64,000 nucleotides of DNA from assembly GCF_000720175.1 (NCBI RefSeq), contig NZ_JOIX01000006.1:62001-126000 (forward strand). The letters run 5' to 3'. The translations under genes and the position numbers were made by a program. Positions 8,629 through 16,600 of this stretch are shown here, piece by piece (within the stretch, counting starts at the first letter, position 1; every line of letters begins with the position of its first letter). Source of the DNA: Streptomyces sp. NRRL S-337. Its GTDB lineage: Bacteria; Actinomycetota; Actinomycetes; Streptomycetales; Streptomycetaceae. Below the pieces are notes generated by a model. That model had not been told where the DNA came from. It was given only the letters and a program-made list of their open reading frames with translations, and made no database searches.

Positions 8629-9066
8629 ATGTCACAGAAGGCCCTCGGAAGGCTCTTCAACACCGTTCCCGCCGCTGACGGAGCGTGGGTCAGCCTGCGC
8701 CAGGCCGCGGGCATCAGCTTCCTCTGCTACCTCGCCGGCGGCGTCGGCGACACGTACACCCTGCAGGAAGCCAAGGACGCATCCGGCACCGGCGCGCAGA
8801 ACCTCGCCTGCATCGCCGAGTACCACACGAGCACCGGCAACGGCTCGGACACCTGGACCCGGCGCACGCAGGCAGCAGCGGCCACCGTCGTCACTGCCGC
8901 GTCCGCCGTACAGAACGCGGCGGTCGTCGAGGTCGAGGGCACCAGCCTCAGCGATGGATACCGGTACGTGAAGCTCACGTCCACCGGCGCGGGCACTGTG
9001 AACGCCGTCACCCGGGACCTCACCGCGGGCCGGGCCCCGGCCAACCTGCCCGCGCTCGGAGTCTGA
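8629..9066 (+). CDS. Putative capsid decoration/head protein, 145 aa
   Basis: This 145-residue beta-rich, Thr/Ala/Val-rich protein follows the capsid gene. The ATG is preceded by AGGAGA. There is no signal peptide or membrane helix. Small beta proteins in this position are often capsid decoration or stabilisation proteins, which is the basis of the call; no specific motif proves it. Confidence 0.55.
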   Translation: MSQKALGRLFNTVPAADGAWVSLRQAAGISFLCYLAGGVGDTYTLQEAKDASGTGAQNLACIAEYHTSTGNGSDTWTRRTQAAAATVVTAASAVQNAAVVEVEGTSLSDGYRYVKLTSTGAGTVNAVTRDLTAGRAPANLPALGV

Positions 9067-9067
9067 C

Positions 9068-9433
9068 GTGGTCTGGGTCTGCAAGGACTGCACCGCACGC
9101 TACGCCGTCGGCGCGCCCCGCTGTCCGCAGTGCGGGAGCACCGAGCGCGTCGAGGAAGGAGAGCACATGCCGAAGATCACCGTTCACGGCGGGCCGTCCA
9201 TCGACACCGAGGGGAGTGAGGAGTCATCTCCTGGGAGCAGCTCCTCTACGTCTACCGAGACGCCGCAGAAGAGCGACGGCGACAGTTCGACGAACCGCCG
9301 GTCGCCTGCCCGAACGACGGCGAGCCGCTCGAAGAAGGGCCAGACGGGCAGCTCTTCTGCCGATTCGACGGATGGCGGCCAGGCGGCCGGAAGGTCGGCC
9401 AGTGACGCAAAAGGCAGCGGCAGGTCCGACTGA
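9068..9433 (+). CDS. Zinc-ribbon protein with low-complexity tail, 121 aa
   Basis: A GTG one base after the preceding stop opens a frame with an N-terminal zinc ribbon (CKDC then CPQC, residues 5-23). Residue 34 is an internal Met at 9167 with a strong AAGGAGAG site before it, so a shorter product starting MPKITVHGG is equally possible. From about residue 50 the sequence is Ser/Thr-rich low complexity, and the same bases encode a more protein-like sequence in another frame (see 9223-9405). The true C-terminus of this gene is therefore uncertain. Confidence 0.5.
   Translation: MVWVCKDCTARYAVGAPRCPQCGSTERVEEGEHMPKITVHGGPSIDTEGSEESSPGSSSSTSTETPQKSDGDSSTNRRSPARTTASRSKKGQTGSSSADSTDGGQAAGRSASDAKGSGRSD
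9223..9405 (+). CDS. Overlapping frame: CPNDGEPL-type small head protein without a normal start
   Basis: Read from base 9223, the frame gives about 60 residues beginning VISWEQLLYVYRDAAEERR and containing CPNDGEPLEEGPDGQLFC. This looks like a genuine small protein seen between capsid and connector genes in Streptomyces phages (from memory). It lies in the -1 frame relative to the zinc-ribbon gene. The frame is closed by a TGA at 9217-9219 and has no ATG, GTG or TTG start. Expression would need a ribosomal frameshift from the upstream frame, an unusual start (GTC or ATC after GAGGAG), or a correction of the sequence. Its stop overlaps a GTG at 9402. Confidence 0.4.
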   Translation, partial: VISWEQLLYVYRDAAEERRRQFDEPPVACPNDGEPLEEGPDGQLFCRFDGWRPGGRKVGQ

Positions 9434-9500
9434 CAGCAGCCAGCCAACGGATACGCCGTCCCGGCCGAACACTCCCAACCAGCAGAGAGAGGGGGTCTGA
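9402..9500 (+). CDS. Possible 32-aa Thr/Pro/Gln-rich peptide
   Basis: A GTG at 9402 overlaps the stop of the 9223 frame (GTGA) and runs 32 codons to a TGA at 9498-9500, just before the next gene. The composition is Pro/Thr/Ser/Gln-rich with no motif. It is included because the 4-nt overlap is the pattern used throughout this operon; it may not be real. Confidence 0.25.
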   Translation: MTQKAAAGPTDSSQPTDTPSRPNTPNQQREGV

Positions 9501-9505
9501 GAGAC

Positions 9506-10558
9506 ATGGGCATCTGGTACGCCACCCGCGAGGACGTCAAACAGGCCCTCGACGCGAAGGAGACCGCGCGCAACAACGCGCAGGTCGACCGTGCCATCAG
9601 TGCGGCCTCGCGCTCCGTCGATGGCTTGTGCCACCGGACCTTTTACCCGCAGCAGGCCACCCGCTCGTGGGACTGGCCGGCAGCGCCGGGCCCGCGGCCG
9701 TGGCGGCTGTGGCTCGACGCCAACGAGCTGATCTCGCTGGATTCCCTCACGTCCGGTGGCCGTGCCATCGACACGGCAGACGTCCTCCTCGAACCGAACC
9801 AGTACGGGCCGCCGTACAACCGGATCGAGCTGAACATCAGCAGCAACTCGACCTTCGGTGGCGGCCCCACTCCTCAGCGCGACATCGTTGGCTTCGGCCT
9901 CTTCGGCTACCGCGACGACAGCACTGCCGTTGGCACCCGCACTGGGCTCGGCGCGTCGGAGACGACGCTGACCGTGGACGCCGCCGCATCCGCCGCGCTC
10001 GGCGTCGGCAGTCTCCTCCGGCTCGATGACGAGCGCCTTACCGTCACCGGCCGCAGCATGGCCGACACTGGCCAGACCATCACGGCCGACCTCGACCAGC
10101 AGATGAAGACGGTCATGGTCCCGGTCGCCGACGGCAGCGAGTTCGCCCAGACCGAGACGATCCTCATCGACGCCGAGCGCATGCGCGTCGAGGAGATCGC
10201 CGGGAACAACCTCATCGTCCGCCGCGCCTGGGACGGTAGCCCCAATGCCCCGCACAGCAGCGGCGCGGTCATCTACGCCCCGCGGGCCCTGCGGGTTGAG
10301 CGCGGCGTGGTGGGGACGACGGCTGCCGCGCACACCGCGGGCGGCAGTGTCCTGCGCTGGGACCCTCCGCCGTTGGTCCGGCAACTGACCATCGCCGAGG
10401 CGGTGTGGATCATCGCGTTCGAGTCAGCCGGCGGCGCCCGCGTGCTGCGGTCCGGGGAGAGCGGCAAGGAAGGCAAGCCGGACCTCGGGGCGCTGCAGGC
10501 GCTGCGGGATGCCACGTACGACGAGCACGGCCGTAAGGCCCGTACGAGGGGGGTGTGA
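9506..10558 (+). CDS. Head-tail connector-region virion protein, 350 aa
   Basis: The N-terminal 100 residues (REDVKQALDAKETARNNAQV and DGLCHRTFYP) resemble gp6-like head-tail connector proteins. The central part (residues 140-270) is beta-rich with repeated LTVDAAASAALGVGSLLRLD-like strands, and the C-terminus is a helical EAVWIIAFESAG segment. The length exceeds that of a simple connector, so an extra beta domain is inserted. The ATG at 9506 is preceded by GAGAGAGGGGG. It sits between the capsid block and the neck/tail-completion genes. Confidence 0.65.
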   Translation: MGIWYATREDVKQALDAKETARNNAQVDRAISAASRSVDGLCHRTFYPQQATRSWDWPAAPGPRPWRLWLDANELISLDSLTSGGRAIDTADVLLEPNQYGPPYNRIELNISSNSTFGGGPTPQRDIVGFGLFGYRDDSTAVGTRTGLGASETTLTVDAAASAALGVGSLLRLDDERLTVTGRSMADTGQTITADLDQQMKTVMVPVADGSEFAQTETILIDAERMRVEEIAGNNLIVRRAWDGSPNAPHSSGAVIYAPRALRVERGVVGTTAAAHTAGGSVLRWDPPPLVRQLTIAEAVWIIAFESAGGARVLRSGESGKEGKPDLGALQALRDATYDEHGRKARTRGV

Positions 10559-10950
10559 GCGGCATGGGCGTGGAAGTGCGCTGTGAAGGTCCGCTGTTCG
10601 ACGGCCGGGCCGAGCGGGCGATCCAGGACGCGGCGAACGACGCCCGGGACGACGTGTCCCAGTTCGCCGAGGAGCACGTGCTCGCCCTCACCGGCCAGTA
10701 CTTCCGGCACCCCTCCGGCTACTACGAGTCTCACATCATGACCACCCGGGTCAGCGCGGACGTGGACCTGGTCCACGACCAGGGCGTGGTGTACGGGCCC
10801 TGGTTGGAGGGCGTCGGCAGCCGCAACGCGCCCGCCACCCGGTTCGCCGGATACGGGCACTGGCGACAGACCAAGCAGCTCGTCGAGGCCCGTGGGCCCG
10901 AGATCGCCGAGCGCGCCGTACGGCGTCACCTGCCCGAGATGGGCGGGTGA
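10555..10950 (+). CDS. Neck / tail-completion protein (HK97 gp10-like position)
   Basis: The product has 131 residues from the GTG at 10555, which overlaps the previous stop and follows GAGGGGG; an ATG at 10564 is an alternative. An N-terminal helix is followed by a compact domain with the stretch YGPWLEGVGSRN, then FAGYGHWR, typical of small proteins in the HK97 gp10 slot that connect head and tail. No enzyme motif is seen. Confidence 0.6.
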   Translation: MSGMGVEVRCEGPLFDGRAERAIQDAANDARDDVSQFAEEHVLALTGQYFRHPSGYYESHIMTTRVSADVDLVHDQGVVYGPWLEGVGSRNAPATRFAGYGHWRQTKQLVEARGPEIAERAVRRHLPEMGG

Positions 10951-10953
10951 CAC

Positions 10954-11406
10954 ATGGCCCTCGACATCGCCGGCCTCACCGACGCCCTCACCTCGCACGC
11001 CATGTCGCTCGGCTACTTCGAGCAGGTCAACGGGCACGAGCCGAAGAACCCGCCCGGGCGCGGGCTGACGGCCGCCGTGTGGGCCAACCAGGTCAAGACG
11101 ATCCGCTCGTCTGGACTCGCCTCGGTGTCGGCGCTGCTGGTCTTCAACGTGCGGATCTACACCTCGGCGCAGGCGATGCCAGCCGACGCCATCGATCCCG
11201 ACATGCTCACGGCCGTGGACGCCCTGTGCGCGGCGTACAGCGGCGATTTCACACTCGGCGGCCTACTCCGTCATGTCGACCTGCTCGGCGCGCACGGCCA
11301 GCCGATGGACGTGCAGGCGGGCTACATCCAGCAGGGCGGGGCCCTGTACCGGGTGATGACGATCACCGTGCCGTGCGTCGTCAACGACCTCTGGGAGGAG
11401 GCATAG
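10954..11406 (+). CDS. Tail terminator-like protein, 150 aa
   Basis: This 150-residue alpha/beta protein lies between the neck gene and the first tail-tube-like gene, the normal place of the tail terminator that caps the tube. The LVFNVRIYTSAQAM and ALYRVMTITVPCVVND strands are consistent with that fold. The call is based mainly on gene order. It starts three bases after the preceding stop and ends one base before the next ATG. Confidence 0.55.
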   Translation: MALDIAGLTDALTSHAMSLGYFEQVNGHEPKNPPGRGLTAAVWANQVKTIRSSGLASVSALLVFNVRIYTSAQAMPADAIDPDMLTAVDALCAAYSGDFTLGGLLRHVDLLGAHGQPMDVQAGYIQQGGALYRVMTITVPCVVNDLWEEA

Positions 11407-12174
11407 ATGGGGAAGCAAAGCGGACTCGGCGACAACCTGTACGTCAGCGGCTACGACCTGTCCGGCGACATCGGTTCCCTCAGCAACATCGGGGGCGGGC
11501 CGGCCGCGATGGAGGTCACCGGCATCGACAAGAGTGCGCCGGAGCGTATCGGCGGCCGGCGGGACGGCCGGCTGCAGTTCACGTCGTTCTTCAACCCCGG
11601 TACAGACCGGTCCCACCTTCGGCTCTCGGCGCTGCCGACGTCGGACGTGATCCTGTCCTACTACCGGGGGACGGCGCTCGGTGGGCCGTCGGCGCACATC
11701 GTCGCCAAGCAGGCCAACTATGACGCGACCCGCTCGGACAGCGGCGAGTTCACGTTCGCGGTCGAGGCGCAGGCCAACGGCTATGGCCTTGGCTGGGGCA
11801 AGAGCCTGACCGCGGGAAAGCGAACGGACACCGTCGGCACGAACGGCGCCTCGGTTGACTTCGGCCCCGGCTCCCCGCCTCTCTTCAACGGGGCGGCACT
11901 GTTCGGGCTGCAGGCCTACCTGCACGTGTTCGCGGTCACCGGCACCAGCGTCACGGTGAAGCTGCAGGAGAGCAGTGACAACGGCGTCGGCGACCCGTGG
12001 GCGGACGTGGTTGGTGGCGCGTTCACCGCGGCGACGGGCGTCACGAGCCAGCGCATCGAGACGGCGCGCGGCCAAACCGTCGAGCGGTACCTCAGAGCAG
12101 TGACTACCGGCACGTTCACCAACGCGGTGTTCGCGGTGTCGGCGGTCCGGAACGACGTGGCGGTGGTCTTCTGA
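11407..12174 (+). CDS. Tail-tube-like protein, larger paralogue (255 aa)
   Basis: This 255-residue beta-rich protein shares the stretches VTGIDKSAPER and TRSDSGEF with the 135-residue protein at 12615 (VTGIDKSAMER, TRSDSGEL), so the two are paralogues. It carries an extra C-terminal domain from about residue 140 that resembles a beta-sandwich (LQAYLHVFAVTGTSVTVKLQ). One of the pair should be the major tail tube protein; the other may be a tube-end or decoration protein. The stop overlaps the next ATG (TGATG). Confidence 0.65.
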   Translation: MGKQSGLGDNLYVSGYDLSGDIGSLSNIGGGPAAMEVTGIDKSAPERIGGRRDGRLQFTSFFNPGTDRSHLRLSALPTSDVILSYYRGTALGGPSAHIVAKQANYDATRSDSGEFTFAVEAQANGYGLGWGKSLTAGKRTDTVGTNGASVDFGPGSPPLFNGAALFGLQAYLHVFAVTGTSVTVKLQESSDNGVGDPWADVVGGAFTAATGVTSQRIETARGQTVERYLRAVTTGTFTNAVFAVSAVRNDVAVVF

Positions 12175-12611
12175 TGTTGCGATCGGTGAACCGCATCGAG
12201 CCGGTGATGCCGGTGCAGGCGTACCAGACGTACAGCATCACCGTGCCCCGAGACACGGCGGTCCGGGCCGCCTGTGAGCAGGTGGGCTGTGCGGCGTGGC
12301 GGCACGGCTGGGAGTCCGTGATTGACGAGCGGACGCCGCTTGGCCAGCAGCAGGCGGCGTACATCCGGGGGCAGTCCCGCCGGACGTTCCGGGAGCAGCA
12401 GCGCGGCGACGGGCTGACGGTCTTCCGCTTCGAGGCTGGCCAGCGCTGTTTCGCCGAGCACCAGACCCGCCCGGAGATCTACGCAGTGCGGGACGGCGAC
12501 TGGCGCGGCAACCCCACCGGCAGGACCCGGCAGCACACCCGTGCCGCCGACTGGGTCGAGGACTTCGGCGAGCACCAGCAGCGCATCGCCGACCAGCGAA
12601 AGGAGGGCTGA
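12174..12611 (+). CDS. Conserved phage tail-region protein, 145 aa
   Basis: The ATG at 12174 overlaps the preceding stop by one base. The product is basic, with scattered Cys and His residues (CEQVGCAAWRHGW, GQRCFAEHQ) that could bind metal, and GDWRGNPTGRTRQH near the end. Proteins of this type recur between tail genes of Streptomyces phages (from memory), with no known role. Confidence 0.6.
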   Translation: MLRSVNRIEPVMPVQAYQTYSITVPRDTAVRAACEQVGCAAWRHGWESVIDERTPLGQQQAAYIRGQSRRTFREQQRGDGLTVFRFEAGQRCFAEHQTRPEIYAVRDGDWRGNPTGRTRQHTRAADWVEDFGEHQQRIADQRKEG

Positions 12612-12614
12612 TCA

Positions 12615-13022
12615 ATGGCCAAGGAGAGCGGACTCGGGTGGACCACGTGCAGCGTCGATGACGCGGCGGGCACCCTCCGGGACATCAAGAACGACGTGAC
12701 CAACTTGCAGTTCGCGACGCCGCGGGCGGTACAGGACGTCACCGGTATCGACAAGTCGGCGATGGAGAGGCTCCTCCTGCTCGCCGATTTCAGCATCACC
12801 CTGAACACGGTCTTCAACGACGCCGCCAACCGGACCCACGACGTGTTCAAGACCGTGCCCAGCACCAGCGTGGCGCGCACCACCACCCTCGCCGTGTCGG
12901 GCCAGACCCTCACCAACGAGGTCCTTTTCACGGACTACCCCCTGACCCGGTCGGACTCCGGCGAACTGACCGCGGCGGTTCCCGGTGTGTTGGCTGACGG
13001 CACCGTCCCGACCTGGACCTGA
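12615..13022 (+). CDS. Tail-tube-like protein, smaller paralogue (135 aa)
   Basis: This 135-residue beta-rich protein has VTGIDKSAMER at about residues 42-52 and TRSDSGEL near residue 115, matching the larger paralogue at 11407. It lies directly before the tail assembly chaperone, the usual position of the major tail protein, so it is the better candidate for the tube subunit. The ATG is preceded by GAAAGGAGG. Confidence 0.7.
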   Translation: MAKESGLGWTTCSVDDAAGTLRDIKNDVTNLQFATPRAVQDVTGIDKSAMERLLLLADFSITLNTVFNDAANRTHDVFKTVPSTSVARTTTLAVSGQTLTNEVLFTDYPLTRSDSGELTAAVPGVLADGTVPTWT

Positions 13023-13037
13023 GAGGACCGACCGATC

Positions 13038-13466
13038 ATGGGATACCGCAAGCAGCCGCGCCGCATCGAGATCTCCCTCGCTGGCCACGCCGAGTACGGC
13101 GACGTACGGGCCACCGCCCGCGGCATGAACCTCGCTGACTACCTGGAGCTGATGGGCTACAGCGAGGGCCCGGAGGTCACCAGCAAGAGCGGCATCGTCC
13201 GGCAGCTGGAGCGGTTCGCCGACTCGCTGATCTCGTGGAACTTGGAGGAGGAGGACGGCACCCCGACCCCGCCCACCTACGACGAGTTCTTTGCCCTGGA
13301 CGAGAGCCTCGCCCTGGCGCTGGCCACCGACTGGATCGAGCGGCTCGGCGGGAAGGTTTCCGACCCTTTGGACGCGACCTCGCCCGATGGCGGGCCGTCC
13401 CCGGAGGCGTCGATCCCGATGGAACCCCTGTCCGCGAACCCGCTGCCTACGGCCGTGCCCGCCTGA
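13038..13466 (+). CDS. Tail assembly chaperone, short form
   Basis: This 142-residue acidic protein is encoded just before the tape measure. It is the zero-frame product of a pair equivalent to lambda G and GT. Residues 1-111 are shared with the frameshifted form; residues 112-142 are an Asp/Pro-rich tail used only when no frameshift occurs. Codons 110-111 (CCT TTG) form part of the slippery sequence. The chaperone keeps the tape measure soluble while the tail tube polymerises. Confidence 0.85.
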   Translation: MGYRKQPRRIEISLAGHAEYGDVRATARGMNLADYLELMGYSEGPEVTSKSGIVRQLERFADSLISWNLEEEDGTPTPPTYDEFFALDESLALALATDWIERLGGKVSDPLDATSPDGGPSPEASIPMEPLSANPLPTAVPA

Positions 13467-13606
13467 TCCTCACCCTCTGCCGGCAGTTCCACTGCCTGCC
13501 GAGTGCCCTGCTCGAAGAAGACACCGAGCTACTCGAACTGCTCGCCATCGAGCGCCTAGGAACACCACCAACCAGCCCGGAGGGAGGGGACCCGTATGGC
13601 CAATGA
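13038..13606 (+). CDS. Tail assembly chaperone, -1 frameshift product
   Basis: Ribosomes slipping back one base at 13364-13370 would continue in the -1 frame from 13370 to the TGA at 13604-13606, giving a 189-residue fusion. The added 78 residues contain RLILTLCRQFHCLPSALLEE, a strongly helical segment typical of the second chaperone domain that contacts the tape measure. The downstream frame has no start of its own and overlaps the tape-measure ATG by 11 bases, as expected for this conserved arrangement. Confidence 0.75.
13364..13370 (+). promoter_or_regulatory. -1 ribosomal slippery heptamer CCCTTTG
   Basis: In the chaperone reading frame the sequence reads C CCT TTG, a match to the X XXY YYZ pattern for -1 slippage (Pro and Leu tRNAs re-pair on CCC and TTT). 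There is no stop between here and the end of the -1 frame. Confidence 0.65.
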
Positions 13607-16600
13607 CATCGAGATCAGAGTCAAGGTCACCGACGACTCTTCCACCGGGCTGGCCGCAGTTGAGGCATCCCTACGCGGGCTGCGAGGAAAGGCGGACGAG
13701 GCCGGGGATTCCCTCGATGCGCTCGCCGCGCACTCCCTCGCTGCCGCGGCCGGACTCCATGAGCTGGACGCGGCAGCGAAGGACGCAAGCCAGTCACTCC
13801 GTACGCTCCGCGGCCGGGCCGCAGCCGTGGACATGGCCCTACAGGACATGCGGACGTCCACCACCAGCGCCCACACCGGACTCCGCACCCTCGACACCCG
13901 GGCGCAGGCCGCGGACGGTCGACTCGATGGGCTCGGAGAGCGCACCCGCTCATTGCGCGGCGACACTGACGAGCTCAGCCAGAGCATGCGGAACCTCGGC
14001 GGCACGCTCGGGGGTCTTCAGGGCCGCGTCGGCACTGTGCACGGGGCGGCCAGCGGTGCCAAGGACTCGATGGGGCAGTTGCGGGCGGCGGCGATCAGCC
14101 TCGCGCCTGCGCTGCTGCCAATCGCTGCGGCGGCGGTGCCAATCGCCGCGAATCTGGGGGCTGCAGGGTTCGCGCTCGCGGCGTTCGGGGTGGCCATCGC
14201 CGGCCAGATCGGCGAGGTGAAGAAGGCGTCGGAGGCGGAGACCAAATACAACGACGCGGTCCGACAGCACGGGGCAGCGTCGAAACAGGCGCTGACCGCC
14301 CAACAGGCGTACCTGGCACAGGTGGCCGACATGGACCCGGAGACCCGCAAGGCCGCGGCGGCGCTCAGCGTCCTGAAGGACGAGTACAAGAGCTGGAGTC
14401 TCGACCTCGCGGGCGACACGATGCCGGTGTTCACCAAGGGGTTGGCGACGATGGGCGTGGTTCTGCCGCGGCTGACGCCGATGGTGCAGGGCGCGGCGTC
14501 GCAGTTGGATCGGCTGATGACGGTCCTTGCGGGTGGCGTCGCGAGTGGCGGTTTCGATCAGTTCATCCGGTCGTTCACGGCGTTCGCGAACGGGGCCCTT
14601 CAGCGGGGCACGGACGGTCTGGTGCACTTCATGCGGGTGCTGCAGGGCGGCGCGGGTGGCGGTCAGATCAAGGAATTTTTGGCGTACGCAAAGTCGGTGG
14701 GGCCCGAGGTCGGGCAGACCCTGCTGAACTTGAGCAAGGCCCTGATCCATCTGGTGGCGGCGGCGTCGGATACCGGCGTGGGCATGCTGTCGATCGTCAA
14801 CGCCCTCGCGAAGATCGTGACCGCGGTGCCATCGGGAGCCCTGGCCGGGCTGCTGCAACTCGCCCTCGCTCTGAAGGCGGTCAAGCTCGCGGCTGCCGGG
14901 CTGGCTGCCGGGCGCGGCGCGATCGCGGGGTTCGTCGCGCAGATCATCGCCGCTCGGTCCGCGGCCGGCGGCGCCACCGGCGGACTGGCGTCCCTGGCCG
15001 CTGGATTCGGGGCCCTGTCCCGCACGGCCAAGTTGGCGGTGGCGGGTACGGCGCTCGGCGCGGTGGTGCTCGCGCTGACGGCGATTTCACGGGCCGGCCG
15101 ATCGACACCGCCGGACGTCGACCGCCTCACGACGAGCCTCGGCAAGCTCGGCAAGACCGGGCAGGTGACTGGCGAGCTGTCCAAGGCGTTCGGTAAGGAC
15201 CTCGGCGGGTTGGCCGACTCGCTGCGCATCCTCGCGCGGCCGGACCTCGACCAGCAGATCAAGAAATGGTTGGGCGACCTCACCGGGATCGACGCGCCGA
15301 AGATCTCGGATGCGAAAGAGGCCGTTGACGGCATCGACAAGGCGCTTGCCAACCTGGTCCGGGGCGGCAAGGCGGATCTGGCCGCGGCGGCTCTGGACCG
15401 CGCGGCGGCGGCGATGCGCAAGAAGGGGATGACCGGCGGGGAACTGCGTAAGCAGTTGGACGACTACAAGTCGTCGCTGGCGGACCAGGCGTTCGAGGAG
15501 CGGTTGGCCGCAGACGCGATGGGTGTGTTCGGTGATCAGGCGATCGCGGTGCAGGCCAAGTTGAACGCGCAGAAGCAGTCGGCCGACGGGTTGCGGCAGA
15601 GCATCGAGGCCCTCAACGACGCGAACCGCTCGGCGCTCGGGGGCATGATCGGGTTCGAAGCGAGCATCGACGCGGCGGCCAAGGCAGCGAAGGAGAACGC
15701 CGGCAGTCTGCACATGGTCAATGGTCAGCTGGACCTCAACTCGCCCAAGGCGCAGGCTGCGGCGACCGCCCTCAACGATCTGGCGAGCAAGACCAAGGAC
15801 GCAGCCACCAGCGCGCGGGAGTCGGGCCAGTCGTGGGAGCAGGTCAACGCGATCTACTCGCGGGGTCGGTCGGAGTTCCTCAAGAACGCTCATGCGATGG
15901 GGCTCAACAAGGACCAGGCGAAGCTGCTTGCGGATCAGATCATGCAGATCCCGAGTGGCAAGAGCACCAAGATCAAGATGCAGACCGACGACGCCATCGC
16001 CGGTCTCGACGCGGTGATCGGAAAGCTCAAGGCCACCAAGGGTAAGAGCGTCACAGTCAGCGCCCTGACCGGGTCTGCAATCAAGGTCTTGGAGTCGCTC
16101 GGGTACAAGGTCAAGCACCTGAAAGACGGCCGCTTCAGCGTGACGGCCAACTCCGGCCCGGCGCTGCGGGGTATCGGCGCGGTGCAGGCGGCGCGCGATG
16201 CGCTCAAGGGCAAGTCGATCACGTTGTCGACGACGATCCGCCGCAACTACGTCGAGACCAGGACGCTGATCGCCCGCGGTCCGACGGGCGCGCCGCTCTT
16301 CGGGAATGCGGCCGGCGGCCGGGTGCGTGGGTACGCGGAGGGCGGCAACGTCCAGGTGGCCCCTGAGGGGCTGGTGCGTGGGCCCGGGTCGGGCACGTCG
16401 GACAGCATCCTCGCCCTGTTCGCCAGCGGCGCTCGGGCCATGGTCTCGAACACCGAGTTCGTGGTGAACGCCCAGCAGACCCGGAGGTTCCTGCCCCTGT
16501 TGGAAGCGATCAACAGTGGCAAGCTGAAGGGTCTCCCCGGCTTTGCCGGGGGCGGTGCGGTCGCTCGGGCCAGGGCACAAGCCCAGGCGGAGCGCGAGGC

